Part shown: positions 1 to 7,743 of the stretch, piece by piece
Position numbering within the stretch: position 1 is the stretch's first letter
Layout: every line of letters begins with the position of its first letter
From: an uncultured Steroidobacter sp.
GTDB lineage: Bacteria > Pseudomonadota > Gammaproteobacteria > Steroidobacterales > Steroidobacteraceae
DNA: 27,787 bases
Direction: 5' to 3'
NCBI GenBank assembly: GCA_946478975.1
Contig: CAMLEO010000060.1
Span: 1-27,787 of the forward strand
The notes under the pieces: model-generated
Told to the model about the DNA's origin: nothing
Databases searched by the model: none
Seen by the model: the letters and a program-made list of their open reading frames with translations, nothing else
Translations under genes and position numbers: made by a program

Positions 1-1059
1 GGGGGCCGGCGATTCGGACTGCGGCGGCGTCACCCATTTCGGCAGCACGAAGAACACGATGATGACGGCGACCACCCCGAGCACCACCAGTGCCGCGCCG
101 AGGCCGCGACGAAAACCCTGGCGTCGCAATTCGTCTTCGGTGACTCGATTGCCGCTGGCGCGCTGCCATTCGCCGCGCAAGGGTTCGCTCTGCCCCGGCG
201 GCGGACGCAAGCCGGGCGGCTCGACCTTCAGCGAGGCTGGTCTGATCGGCGTGGAATCGTTGGTTGCAGGCTCGTTCATACTGCTCATGATCGCAGGCGG
301 CGACAGACTCGCAAGCGCCGCTTTCAATTCTCGTTCGACACTTCGCATCTCGGCCGGGCGTTGCCGCGCATCGCGTGCCAGCAACCTCCCGAGCAGCTGA
401 GCCACACCGGCCGGAACATTCGCCGGCGGTGGCGCGGGCTCGTTGCTCATCCCGCGCGCCGCTGCCGCGTCAGGATAAAACGGCGGATATCCCGACAATA
501 GCTCGTACAGCAACGCGCCAAAACCGTACATATCATCCGCCACGGTCGCGGGCTCGCCGGCCAGCTGCTGGGGGCTCGCGGTAAACGGCGATCCGCCCAT
601 CAACCCGCCGAAGTCCGTCAGCAGCGGCGTCCCGTCGGCACTCAACAGGACATTCGCCGGTTTGACGTCGCGGTGGACGATTCCCGCATCGTGCGCCGCC
701 GCCAGAGCCGAAGCGACTGGAATGACAGTTCGCAGGATTTCGTAACTCGAGCGACCGCGCAGCTGCGATAAATCGCCGCCGGCGGCGTAATCCATCGCGA
801 TCCAGGAATGGCGCGCCGAGCGATACAGCCGGTCGACGCCGAGGATGTTCGGATGGTTGAGCGCGGCGACGCGTTCGCATTCGTCGCTCAACGCCGCGAC
901 CAGCGCGGCGTTCTGCATCAACTCCGGCGACAGGATCTTGACCGCGATCCAGCGTTCCAGCTCGCGCTCCAGCGCCAGCCAGACTTCACCGCTATTCCCC
1001 GCTCCCAGGCGGCGGACCAAGACGACTCCGGCAGACAGCTCCCGCCCCGGCTCCAGCAT
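1..1059 (-). CDS. Serine/threonine protein kinase, membrane-anchored (3' end beyond window)
   Basis: Hanks-type Ser/Thr kinase, open at the left edge (353 residues visible). Residues about 11-250 form the kinase domain. A glycine-rich loop LGAGNSGEVWLA lies near 18-29, with the ATP-binding lysine in IAVKIL (K41). The catalytic loop HRDVKPANVLL is at 129-139 (D131) and DFG is at 149-151. The activation segment ends in ASPQQ rather than a textbook APE motif. A proline-rich linker follows, then one transmembrane helix at about 318-340, so the kinase domain should be cytosolic with a periplasmic C-terminus still to come. The ATG at 1059 is chosen because it places the glycine loop near the N-terminus; its ribosome binding site is weak. 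It starts 30 bp after the stop of the upstream lipoprotein gene on the same strand, so co-transcription is likely. Substrate unknown. Confidence 0.9.
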   Translation of the reverse strand, partial: MLEPGRELSAGVVLVRRLGAGNSGEVWLALERELERWIAVKILSPELMQNAALVAALSDECERVAALNHPNILGVDRLYRSARHSWIAMDYAAGGDLSQLRGRSSYEILRTVIPVASALAAAHDAGIVHRDVKPANVLLSADGTPLLTDFGGLMGGSPFTASPQQLAGEPATVADDMYGFGALLYELLSGYPPFYPDAAAARGMSNEPAPPPANVPAGVAQLLGRLLARDARQRPAEMRSVERELKAALASLSPPAIMSSMNEPATNDSTPIRPASLKVEPPGLRPPPGQSEPLRGEWQRASGNRVTEDELRRQGFRRGLGAALVVLGVVAVIIVFFVLPKWVTPPQSESPAP

Positions 1060-1089
1060 GATTCATTGCTCGAGTCGAGCGCTGGTGCG

Positions 1090-2325
1090 TTAGTTGCCCG
1101 TCGCAGTCTTGGCGGTGACCGGCGCCGGCGTCGGTGTCACAGGGGGCGCGGCACCCGTCTCGTTTTCGTAGAGCTCTTTGAGCAGGCGCCGCCACTCCTG
1201 GTACTGCTCCTCGGCAGTGCCCTTGAGCTGCAGCGTGCGGCCTTCCACTTCAACCACCATCGGCTGGACTTCGGACTGGAACGATTCGCCGAGCTGCTTC
1301 AACGAGTCGGAGTGCATCTTCACTTCCGCGCCCTTGTCGAAGCCGCTCTTCACTGCGTATGCGCCGCCGAAGATCGCGCCGGTGGCCGCAGCCTGCCCGG
1401 CATATGTGTTTGCTTCCGCGCCGACGACCAAGCCGCCAACGATCGCGGCCGCGCCGAGCAGTTTGCGAGTTATCGCCGAGCGGCGCGCTTCGTCTTTCGC
1501 TTCCAGCTCGGAATAGCTGTAGCGCCGCCAGTTGGTGTAGGGCTCGGACATATTGTCCGCGAACAGCGAGTAGTGTTCGTTGATCGTGTCGAGCAGCGCG
1601 TAGTCGCGCTCGCGGATGCGGTCCATTCGCTGCATCATCGGATCGTCGTCGGCCGGCAGGCGCACCACCTGCTTCATGCCCTTCTTGTCCTGAGTCATGT
1701 AGTTGCTGAAAGCGTACGGCGCGAGATCGGACGCGAAGCGCAGCTCGGAAATACGGCGCACGTTTTCCAGATCGTTCGCGCTCAGCTGCTGACGATAAGC
1801 CAGCATGTCGTTCGCGAGGTTGTTGTAGAGGTTCTGGAACGGATCGCGCGGCTTGCCGGTCTGGTCCTTGTACGAGCGCGTGTCGGCGAGCTGCTCATAT
1901 TCCTTCTTGAACCACTGCCGGCCGCTCGCGTCGGACACCGTGATCTCGGCGCGGAGCATCTGGCCGCTCGATTCGATGATCTTGCCCGAGACATAAACAT
2001 CGAGCGCTTCGGCGTCGCCCGGCATCACGCGCACCTGGCCCCACTGGCCGGTGCCTTCGAGCGTGTTACGCAGCTGCATGGGAATGTAGCGCGCCTCGGC
2101 TTTGCGCACTTCGGGGAAGATGTGTTTCTCCTCCATCACCTTTTCGTCTTTGGGCAGGTTCTCATCGAACAGCCGCACGCCGACGTCGAGCAGCTGCGAC
2201 TCGGGAATTTCGCTGGCTGCCTGCACCAGCTTCACGCGCTGTTGAGGGCGCGTTTCGTGAGTGACACAGCCGCCGAGACCGACAGCTGCGACCGATAAGA
2301 CGATTAGAGCAAACGTGCGCTTCAT
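1090..2325 (-). CDS. Putative lipoprotein with glycine-zipper-like segment
   Basis: A 411-residue protein with a lipoprotein signal peptide (MKRTFALIVL..., lipobox LGGC, Cys20). I do not recognise a named family. The N-terminal half, after the lipidated Cys, looks like a folded alpha/beta domain. Around residues 295-325 there is a Gly/Ala-rich hydrophobic stretch (AAAIVGGLVVGAEANTYAGQ and following) resembling a glycine zipper, which could insert in or associate with a membrane. The C-terminal tail is Thr/Pro/Ala-rich. The ATG at 2325 is preferred over an in-frame TTG three codons upstream because it directly begins a standard signal peptide. It sits between the Gly/Ser-rich lipoprotein gene (93 bp gap) and the Ser/Thr kinase (30 bp gap), all on the same strand, suggesting an operon. 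Function unknown; an outer-membrane or periplasmic location is inferred. Confidence 0.85.
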   Translation of the reverse strand: MKRTFALIVLSVAAVGLGGCVTHETRPQQRVKLVQAASEIPESQLLDVGVRLFDENLPKDEKVMEEKHIFPEVRKAEARYIPMQLRNTLEGTGQWGQVRVMPGDAEALDVYVSGKIIESSGQMLRAEITVSDASGRQWFKKEYEQLADTRSYKDQTGKPRDPFQNLYNNLANDMLAYRQQLSANDLENVRRISELRFASDLAPYAFSNYMTQDKKGMKQVVRLPADDDPMMQRMDRIRERDYALLDTINEHYSLFADNMSEPYTNWRRYSYSELEAKDEARRSAITRKLLGAAAIVGGLVVGAEANTYAGQAAATGAIFGGAYAVKSGFDKGAEVKMHSDSLKQLGESFQSEVQPMVVEVEGRTLQLKGTAEEQYQEWRRLLKELYENETGAAPPVTPTPAPVTAKTATGN

Positions 2326-2418
2326 AACTTTCAACCTGAGCCGTTCTCGTCGTTCCCGCCTAGCGCCCCATTGCCTGTTGCTCGTGCCAGTCGTGGACCG
2401 CCACTCCTAAGATGAGTT

Positions 2419-4152
2419 TCAGCCGGTCCCCTTCTTGTAGTTCCGATATTCCTGCCACAACTTCTCGCGCAGCTCCGGATCGGTTTCGTTCTGAGCCGCT
2501 TCGCGCAGCTGCCGGGCGACGATGTCGTCGTCGCTGCCGTCCGGAATATCCGCCGGCGCCGTGTTGGGACCGCTGCCGCCGCCGGCGCCGCCGCCCACTC
2601 CACCGCCGCCACCGCGCTGGCCGCCCTTGCCCTGGCCTTCGCCCTGACCCTGGCCTTGTCCCTGACCTTGACCCTGGCCATTGCCGTTGCCATTGCCCTT
2701 GCCTTGCTGGCCGGAGCCCTGGCCGTTGCCACCCTTACCATCGCCCTCGCCGCCGGCGCCACTACCATTCTGGCCATTCGCGCCGGCGCCTTGGGCCTGT
2801 CCACCGCCCCCCGAGCCACCCCGTCCGTTGCGCTGACCGGCAATCGTGGCCTGCTCGTCGCGCATGCGGCCGTCAAACACTCCAAAAGATTCGTCGAACT
2901 TGCGGTCGATCTGCGCGGTGCGCTCGCCGGTGGTCATCGGACCGCCGCCGCCGTCAGCACCACCACCTTGCGAACCGCCGCCTTGTGAGCCGTTCGCGCC
3001 GCCGCCCGCGGATCCGCCTGCGCCGCCGGGCGAACCACCCGCCGCGCCGCCTTGGCCACCACCCATCGAGCCGCCCATGGAACCCGCCGCACCGCCGCCC
3101 TGTGCGCCGCCGCCTGCAGATCCACCTGCTGAGCCGCCGCCCGCAGCACCACCGGCCGATCCCATCGTGCCGGCCGCGCCACCACCTGCGGCACCACCCA
3201 TTGATCCGGCCGCGCCGCCACCAGCGGCACCGCCCATCGATCCAGCTGCGCCACCGGCGCCGCCCGCGGATCCCATCGTGCCGGCGGAACCGCCTGCGGC
3301 TCCACCGGCCGATCCACCGCCCCCACTCGATCCTCTGAAGATGCTTTCGTTCGCCGAGGCTCCGCCGGATGTGCCGCCCGCTGAAGAATCGGCGCCGCCG
3401 CCTGAGCTGCCGCCACCGGCTTGAGCGCCACCGCCGCTGCTGCCACCGCCGCCGGAATCAGCGCCGGACGAGTTGCCCGACGCACCGCCGCCCGTGCTCG
3501 GCATCGGAATGCCTACAGAAGGCAGCCCCACACCGGGCACCGAAACACTGATCGTCGGCTGCGCGCCGCCGCCGCCAGAAGAGCCACCGCCGCTTTGGCC
3601 ACCGCTCGATCCGCCGGCATTGCCGGACGAACCACCTTCGCTGCCACCGCCGGAAGAACCGCCGCCCTGCGAGCCACCGCTGGAATCGCCGCCACCTTGC
3701 GAGCCGCCCTGGGCGCCACCGGACGATCCGCCGCCCTGTGAGCCGCCATCATTAGATCCGCTGGCACCGCCGCTGCTGCCGCTCGCACCGCCGGAAGAGC
3801 CGCGTGAAGAACTCGAAGAAGAAGGCGTGCCGCCGGGCATCGACGCGCCCCCGCTGGCGCCGCCGCCTGCCGATTGCGAACCGCCGGAGCTGCCGCGCGA
3901 GCTGCTCGAAGAGCCGCCGGAGGAGCCGCCACTGGAACCGGAAGAACCGCCGGAAGAACCGGACGAGCCGCCGCTCGAGCTCGGGCTCGAAGGCATTGAA
4001 GAAGAGGAAGATTGCTGCTGCTGAGCGCAGCCACCCATGAGGAACGCGGACACGGAGCCGACGGCCATGCAATGCATGGCAATCGTCAGCAACCGCCGGG
4101 TGGTTGGCGACGATGCCCCGGATGCTGGTAGCCGGGTGGTTTGACTCTGCAT
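2419..4152 (-). CDS. Extreme Gly/Ser/Ala-rich low-complexity lipoprotein
   Basis: A 577-residue protein with a long signal peptide ending in a lipobox (FLMGGC, Cys42), then a poly-Gln/poly-Ser patch. More than 300 residues follow of almost pure Gly, Ser and Ala, in imperfect repeats such as GSMGGAAGGGAAG and SSGGGSQGG. A short ordinary segment (near TAQIDRKFDESFGVFDGR) interrupts it. A GQGQGQGQGEGQGKG stretch and a charged helical C-terminus (about 535-577, DDDIVARQLREAAQNETDPE onwards) complete it. The strong reading frame, signal peptide and non-repetitive C-terminus argue that this is a real gene and not a GC-rich artefact. ATG 4152 is chosen over ATG 4167 because AAGGAGAGG lies just ahead of it. 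Probably a disordered, surface- or matrix-type envelope protein; function unknown. The C-terminal helix is likely the conserved part. Confidence 0.85.
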   Translation of the reverse strand: MQSQTTRLPASGASSPTTRRLLTIAMHCMAVGSVSAFLMGGCAQQQQSSSSSMPSSPSSSGGSSGSSGGSSGSSGGSSGGSSSSSRGSSGGSQSAGGGASGGASMPGGTPSSSSSSRGSSGGASGSSGGASGSNDGGSQGGGSSGGAQGGSQGGGDSSGGSQGGGSSGGGSEGGSSGNAGGSSGGQSGGGSSGGGGAQPTISVSVPGVGLPSVGIPMPSTGGGASGNSSGADSGGGGSSGGGAQAGGGSSGGGADSSAGGTSGGASANESIFRGSSGGGGSAGGAAGGSAGTMGSAGGAGGAAGSMGGAAGGGAAGSMGGAAGGGAAGTMGSAGGAAGGGSAGGSAGGGAQGGGAAGSMGGSMGGGQGGAAGGSPGGAGGSAGGGANGSQGGGSQGGGADGGGGPMTTGERTAQIDRKFDESFGVFDGRMRDEQATIAGQRNGRGGSGGGGQAQGAGANGQNGSGAGGEGDGKGGNGQGSGQQGKGNGNGNGQGQGQGQGQGQGEGQGKGGQRGGGGGVGGGAGGGSGPNTAPADIPDGSDDDIVARQLREAAQNETDPELREKLWQEYRNYKKGTG

Positions 4153-4173
4153 GTCCTCTCCTTCCATTCCCCA

Positions 4174-4202
4174 GTTACGAACGCTGGCTCGATGTTCGTA
4201 AC
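4174..4202. promoter_or_regulatory. Perfect 9-bp inverted repeat in the leader of the Gly-rich lipoprotein gene
   Basis: GTTACGAAC and its exact complement GTTCGTAAC are separated by 11 bases. The dyad lies 22-50 bases upstream of the start codon at 4152. It could be a regulator operator or an mRNA hairpin in the leader. There is no T tract, so it is not an obvious terminator of the upstream gene. Confidence 0.45.
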
Positions 4203-4291
4203 CGAGAAACTCTGCGACCGATCAGCTGAACGTCGGCTGACCACTCGCCCATGTAATCTTTAAAAGTAAATCGCGCGCCGGGCAGAAAGTT

Positions 4292-5080
4292 CTACCGTTT
4301 GCGCGACACCGCGGCGGTTTCGTCGTCGCTGCCGCCCGTCAAAAAATCCAGCAACTGACCCGCCAGGCGATCGCAGGCAGTGCTTTGTACCGGGGCGATC
4401 AACGGGATGGGGGCAATTGCGCCGATCATCACCGATGTACCTTTAACGTCGGTCGTGAGACTGCCGGCGCTGATGCCCTGGCGCAGGTCCCAGATGGTCG
4501 CTTCGTAATCGGAGGATTTCTCCCACCAGCCGAGGCCGAGGCAACCGGCGCCGCCGGGACCGGCCGCGCACGCGATGCTGCCGCCGCCGTCGGTCTTTTG
4601 CGTCACGCCGTCGATCCATACGATGTAGCGCACGCCCATTTCGTTGACTCGTTCGCTGACACCGGGCCGAGCGAGGAACGAGCTGAAGCCCTGCGCGTTG
4701 GCGGGCGCCGTGCTCGGTTCGAGCCAGGGATAGAGTGCGTCGACGAAATTGTGATCGGCGTAGATCTGGAACGGCCGCTTGCTCAAGTTGCTGCGCGGCT
4801 GCACCTCCTTACCTGCACGTTGCCTCTCGGCAACGTTTGCGGAGACCGACTCACCGACCAGCTCACGCTCCAGGCAATCCAGAAATTTGTCTTCCGTGCC
4901 CGTGCCTTCCAGGTGCGGCTTGGCCAGCAACACGATCGCTTCGTTGGACGAGATTTGCGTCGGCGCCTCACGCAGCTCTTCGATCTTCGCGGTCATGCAA
5001 CCGCTCAAGCCAACGCCCACGCTGCCGCACGCCGCGATGGCCATCGCGAGACGCACGGAGGTCGAGACAACAGCGTTCAT
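4292..5080 (-). CDS. Putative lipoprotein, unknown function
   Basis: A 262-residue protein beginning with a lipoprotein signal peptide (lipobox GLSGC, Cys28). The mature part has a mixed alpha/beta composition. It includes a Cys-containing Gly-rich stretch (ACAAGPGGAGCLGLGWW) and a segment typical of a beta-rich periplasmic domain (VRYIVWIDGVTQKTDGGG). No family is recognised. The frame is open to 5209, but the ATG at 5080 is chosen because GGAG lies 6 bases upstream and the protein then starts directly with the signal peptide. It is the first gene of the minus-strand run of three lipoprotein genes and a Ser/Thr kinase. The 139-bp gap to the next gene could hold a separate promoter. Confidence 0.85.
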   Translation of the reverse strand: MNAVVSTSVRLAMAIAACGSVGVGLSGCMTAKIEELREAPTQISSNEAIVLLAKPHLEGTGTEDKFLDCLERELVGESVSANVAERQRAGKEVQPRSNLSKRPFQIYADHNFVDALYPWLEPSTAPANAQGFSSFLARPGVSERVNEMGVRYIVWIDGVTQKTDGGGSIACAAGPGGAGCLGLGWWEKSSDYEATIWDLRQGISAGSLTTDVKGTSVMIGAIAPIPLIAPVQSTACDRLAGQLLDFLTGGSDDETAAVSRKR

Positions 5081-5304
5081 GATGTTCTCCGCAGAAGTGC
5101 AGGTCTTTGTGAGTTCCGTCCTGAAGCGTTCGCCGTTCAATGCCAATCCGATTCGCAGCGATCCGATTCGTCCCGCCGACCTGTGCCCGATCGAGTATAC
5201 GCGCACCATTCATACGTCAATGCCGGGAAAACGCGCAAGCGCCTTTGGTCGCTGCGCGCGAAATAAGATCGCAATGTCAAATCGTCGCGCGACTTCACGA
5301 CAGT

Positions 5305-5319
5305 GGTCGACTGTCGACC
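5305..5319. repeat. Short perfect dyad GGTCGAC-T-GTCGACC
   Basis: A 7-bp inverted repeat with a single-base spacer lies just beyond the stop codon of the radical SAM gene (5330), in the 249-bp gap upstream of the lipoprotein gene that starts at 5080. It may be a binding site for a dimeric regulator. The one-base loop is too tight for a normal terminator. I see no clear sigma-70 promoter in this gap. Confidence 0.3.
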
Positions 5320-5329
5320 GTTAGACCGT

Positions 5330-6469
5330 TCAGATCAGCGATAACTGTCGCGAGCCGCCGTCGCTTGCAGTCGGGCCGGGGATGAACAATTCGGTGTTGT
5401 GGACAAATCGCTCGCGATGTTTCAGACCATATCGCGCGCAGGCGGCTGCAAAGCGTTGCGCCAGCAGCTCGGCATATTGACCTTCGCCACGCTGGCGAAC
5501 GCCCCAGCGCGGATCGTTGTCACGCCCGCCGCGCATGTCATGCAATCTTGACCAGACGTGCTTCGCCTTCAGCGGTTCATGCTGTTCCAACCATTCGCGG
5601 AACAAATCCTTCAGCTCGTACGGCAACCTGAGCAGCACATAACCGGCGCCCTGCGCGCCTGCCTCGGCCGCGGCTTCAAGAATTTTTTCCAGCTCGGCAT
5701 CGGTGAGTACTGGAACCACGGGCGCGACCATGACGCTGACCGGAATGCCTGCCGCGCTCAAGCTGCGAATCGCTCTCAATCTCGCGGCCGGCGATGCCGT
5801 GCGCGGTTCGAGCGTGCGTTTGATGTCATTGTTCAACGAAGTGATGCTGACCAGCGTGTAGACGAGATTGTCTTTGGCCAGCGGCGCGAGCAGGTCGATG
5901 TCGCGCTCGATCATCGCGCTCTTGGTGATGATCGAGAACGGATGCCGCCGGCGTGCGAGCACTTCTATGATGCTGCGAGTGACGCGATACTCGCGCTCGA
6001 TCGGCTGATAAGGATCGGTATTGGCGCCGATCGTGATCGGCGAACACCGATAGCTGCGCGCCGACAACTCTTCATCCAGCAATCGAGCCGCGTCTGCCTT
6101 GTAGAACAGCCTGGTCTCGAAATCGAGGCCGGGAGAGAGATTCAAGTACGCATGCGACGGCCGCGCGTAACAATAGATACAGCCGTGCTCGCAACCCCGA
6201 TACGGATTGATCGACTGATCGAAAGGAATATCCGGCGATTTATTGCGACTGATCACCGAGCGAGCCGGCTCGGGTAGAACCGTCGTCCGTAACGGAGGCA
6301 GCTCCTCGTCGAGGCTGCCCCAACCATCGTCGGTTGCTTCTACCCGGGTCGATTCAAAGCGCCCAGCAGGACTCGAAACGGCGCCGCGTCCGTTGCGAAC
6401 AGCAGGTCGAGTCGGGCTGGGCATGGGAAGGAATGCTACTGGATATAAACCCAGTGAGGCAAGTCCCAT
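5330..6469 (-). CDS. PA0069-family radical SAM protein (SplB-like)
   Basis: A 379-residue radical S-adenosylmethionine enzyme. The cluster-binding motif C-x3-C-x2-C (YRGCEHGCIYCYARPSH) is at Cys93/97/100, preceded by the SPDIPFDQSINPYRG lead-in typical of this COG1533 (SplB-like) family. The family is named for similarity to spore photoproduct lyase, but members outside spore formers have no proven reaction, so DNA repair is only a suggestion. The frame extends upstream to 6844 inside the MFS gene. ATG 6469 is chosen because it overlaps the MFS stop by one base (TAATG), with AGAG six bases ahead, implying translational coupling. A second ATG at 6424 is possible. It is the last gene of the run descending from the nepR-ecfG operon. 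Confidence 0.9.
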   Translation of the reverse strand: MGLASLGLYPVAFLPMPSPTRPAVRNGRGAVSSPAGRFESTRVEATDDGWGSLDEELPPLRTTVLPEPARSVISRNKSPDIPFDQSINPYRGCEHGCIYCYARPSHAYLNLSPGLDFETRLFYKADAARLLDEELSARSYRCSPITIGANTDPYQPIEREYRVTRSIIEVLARRRHPFSIITKSAMIERDIDLLAPLAKDNLVYTLVSITSLNNDIKRTLEPRTASPAARLRAIRSLSAAGIPVSVMVAPVVPVLTDAELEKILEAAAEAGAQGAGYVLLRLPYELKDLFREWLEQHEPLKAKHVWSRLHDMRGGRDNDPRWGVRQRGEGQYAELLAQRFAAACARYGLKHRERFVHNTELFIPGPTASDGGSRQLSLI

Positions 6470-7710
6470 TACTCGCTCTTCTTGCCGGGGAATTCCTGCA
6501 TGCGCCAGAGCACCGGAAAGAAGCGCGTCCACAGACCGGTGACCACCAAAGTGGCGATGCCGCCGATTACGACGGCGCGAACGGCACCCAGCCATTTCGC
6601 CACCAGGCCCGACTCGAAATCGCCGAGCTCGTTGGATGCGCCGATGAACACCGAGCTCACCGCGCTGACCCGACCGCGAATCGAATCCGGTGTTTCCAGC
6701 TGCACCAGCAGATGTCGCACGTAGACACTCACCATGTCGGCAGCGCCGAGCACGGTCAGCGCCAGCATCGATACATAAAAATTCGTGCTCACGCCGAACA
6801 CGATGGTCGCGACACCAAACATCGCCACGCCACCAAACATCCACACGCCGACGTTACGAGTGATCGGGCTGAGCGCGATCACCATTGCGCACACCGCGGC
6901 GCCGATGCCCGGCGCAGTACGCAACAGTCCGAGACCGCTCGGACCTGCGTGCAAAATGTCGCGAGCAAATATTGGCAGCAACGACGCGGCACCGCCCAAC
7001 AACACAGCAAACAAATCGAGCGAGATCGCGCCCAACACCACCGGTCGCGAGCGAACGAACTTCAGTCCCGACAACAATGTTTGCAAACTCGCCGGTTCGC
7101 GCTGCGCGTTCAGATGCGCGCGACCGCCACGAACCTGCACCATCAACAGCGCCGCGACGATCGCGAGAACCAGCACCGCGCCATACACAATCTTCGGTCC
7201 GGCGAGATACAAAAAGCCGCCGAGGGCCGGACCGACCACGGTTGCAACTTGGAACGCCGATGAATTCAGCGCGACGGCGCGAGTGAACTGGTCCGGCGGC
7301 ACCAGGTTAGGTAGCAACGATTGCGCGCCGGGCATCGAGAACGCCCGCGCTCCACCCAGCAGAACCATCGCGAACAGGATGGGCCAGGTGGAGTGCACGC
7401 CTCGCAAAGTCATGGTCAGCAGCACGAGCGCGCACACCGCTTCGGTGACGTAACACATCGTGACGATGCGAGAGCGGTTGTAATGATCGGCGGCGTGACC
7501 CGCCGGCAGGATCAGCGTTACGAACGGTATGAACTGCGACAGGCCGATCAAGCCGAGATCGAGCGGATCGCCAGTGATGGCATACATCTGCCAGCCGACC
7601 GCGACGAGCTGAATCTGGGCCGCCAAGGTGGCGAGGAAGCGCGCTGAGACAAAGCACAGCACATCTGGATGGCGCAGTACGCCAAGCGTCCGCGCGCGGA
7701 AAGTAGTCAT
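6469..7710 (-). CDS. MFS transporter (EntS/MFS_3-like)
   Basis: A 413-residue major facilitator superfamily permease with about 12 hydrophobic segments. The loop 2-3 signature region reads AGHAADHYNRSRIV, and a GGARAFSMPGAQSLLPNLVP segment is typical of the MFS_3 / enterobactin-exporter-like branch. The C-terminal half has the matching RGRVSAVSSVFIGASNELGD loop. The substrate cannot be told from sequence. It begins 33 bp after the sensor kinase stop and ends overlapping the radical SAM start by one base, so it probably belongs to the same transcript as both. The ribosome binding site is weak, which fits coupling to the upstream gene. Confidence 0.92.
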   Translation of the reverse strand: MTTFRARTLGVLRHPDVLCFVSARFLATLAAQIQLVAVGWQMYAITGDPLDLGLIGLSQFIPFVTLILPAGHAADHYNRSRIVTMCYVTEAVCALVLLTMTLRGVHSTWPILFAMVLLGGARAFSMPGAQSLLPNLVPPDQFTRAVALNSSAFQVATVVGPALGGFLYLAGPKIVYGAVLVLAIVAALLMVQVRGGRAHLNAQREPASLQTLLSGLKFVRSRPVVLGAISLDLFAVLLGGAASLLPIFARDILHAGPSGLGLLRTAPGIGAAVCAMVIALSPITRNVGVWMFGGVAMFGVATIVFGVSTNFYVSMLALTVLGAADMVSVYVRHLLVQLETPDSIRGRVSAVSSVFIGASNELGDFESGLVAKWLGAVRAVVIGGIATLVVTGLWTRFFPVLWRMQEFPGKKSE

Positions 7711-7743
7711 GCGAGGTGAGATCGGAGCGAACCCTTCAGGCGC

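Noticed and set aside
808..2298. Long plus-strand frame (496 codons) opposite the left kinase and lipoprotein genes
   Set aside because: It lies antisense to genes with clear motifs (HRD/DFG kinase, lipobox), and its Arg/His/Ala-rich product is typical of a shadow frame in GC-rich DNA.
2412..3338. Plus-strand Arg/His/Pro-rich frames across the Gly-rich lipoprotein gene
   Set aside because: They are complements of Gly/Ser codons. The minus-strand frame has a signal peptide, lipobox, ribosome binding site and an ordinary C-terminus.
2560..4000. Repeated GCC/GCCACC-type units that could be mistaken for a tandem-repeat or CRISPR-like array
   Set aside because: Unit lengths vary and follow codon periodicity of the Gly/Ser/Ala repeats; no constant repeat with unique spacers is present.
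6470..6844. N-terminal extension of the radical SAM frame
   Set aside because: It runs antisense-frame through the MFS gene, is Arg-rich, and a coupled ATG with one-base overlap at 6469 explains the start.
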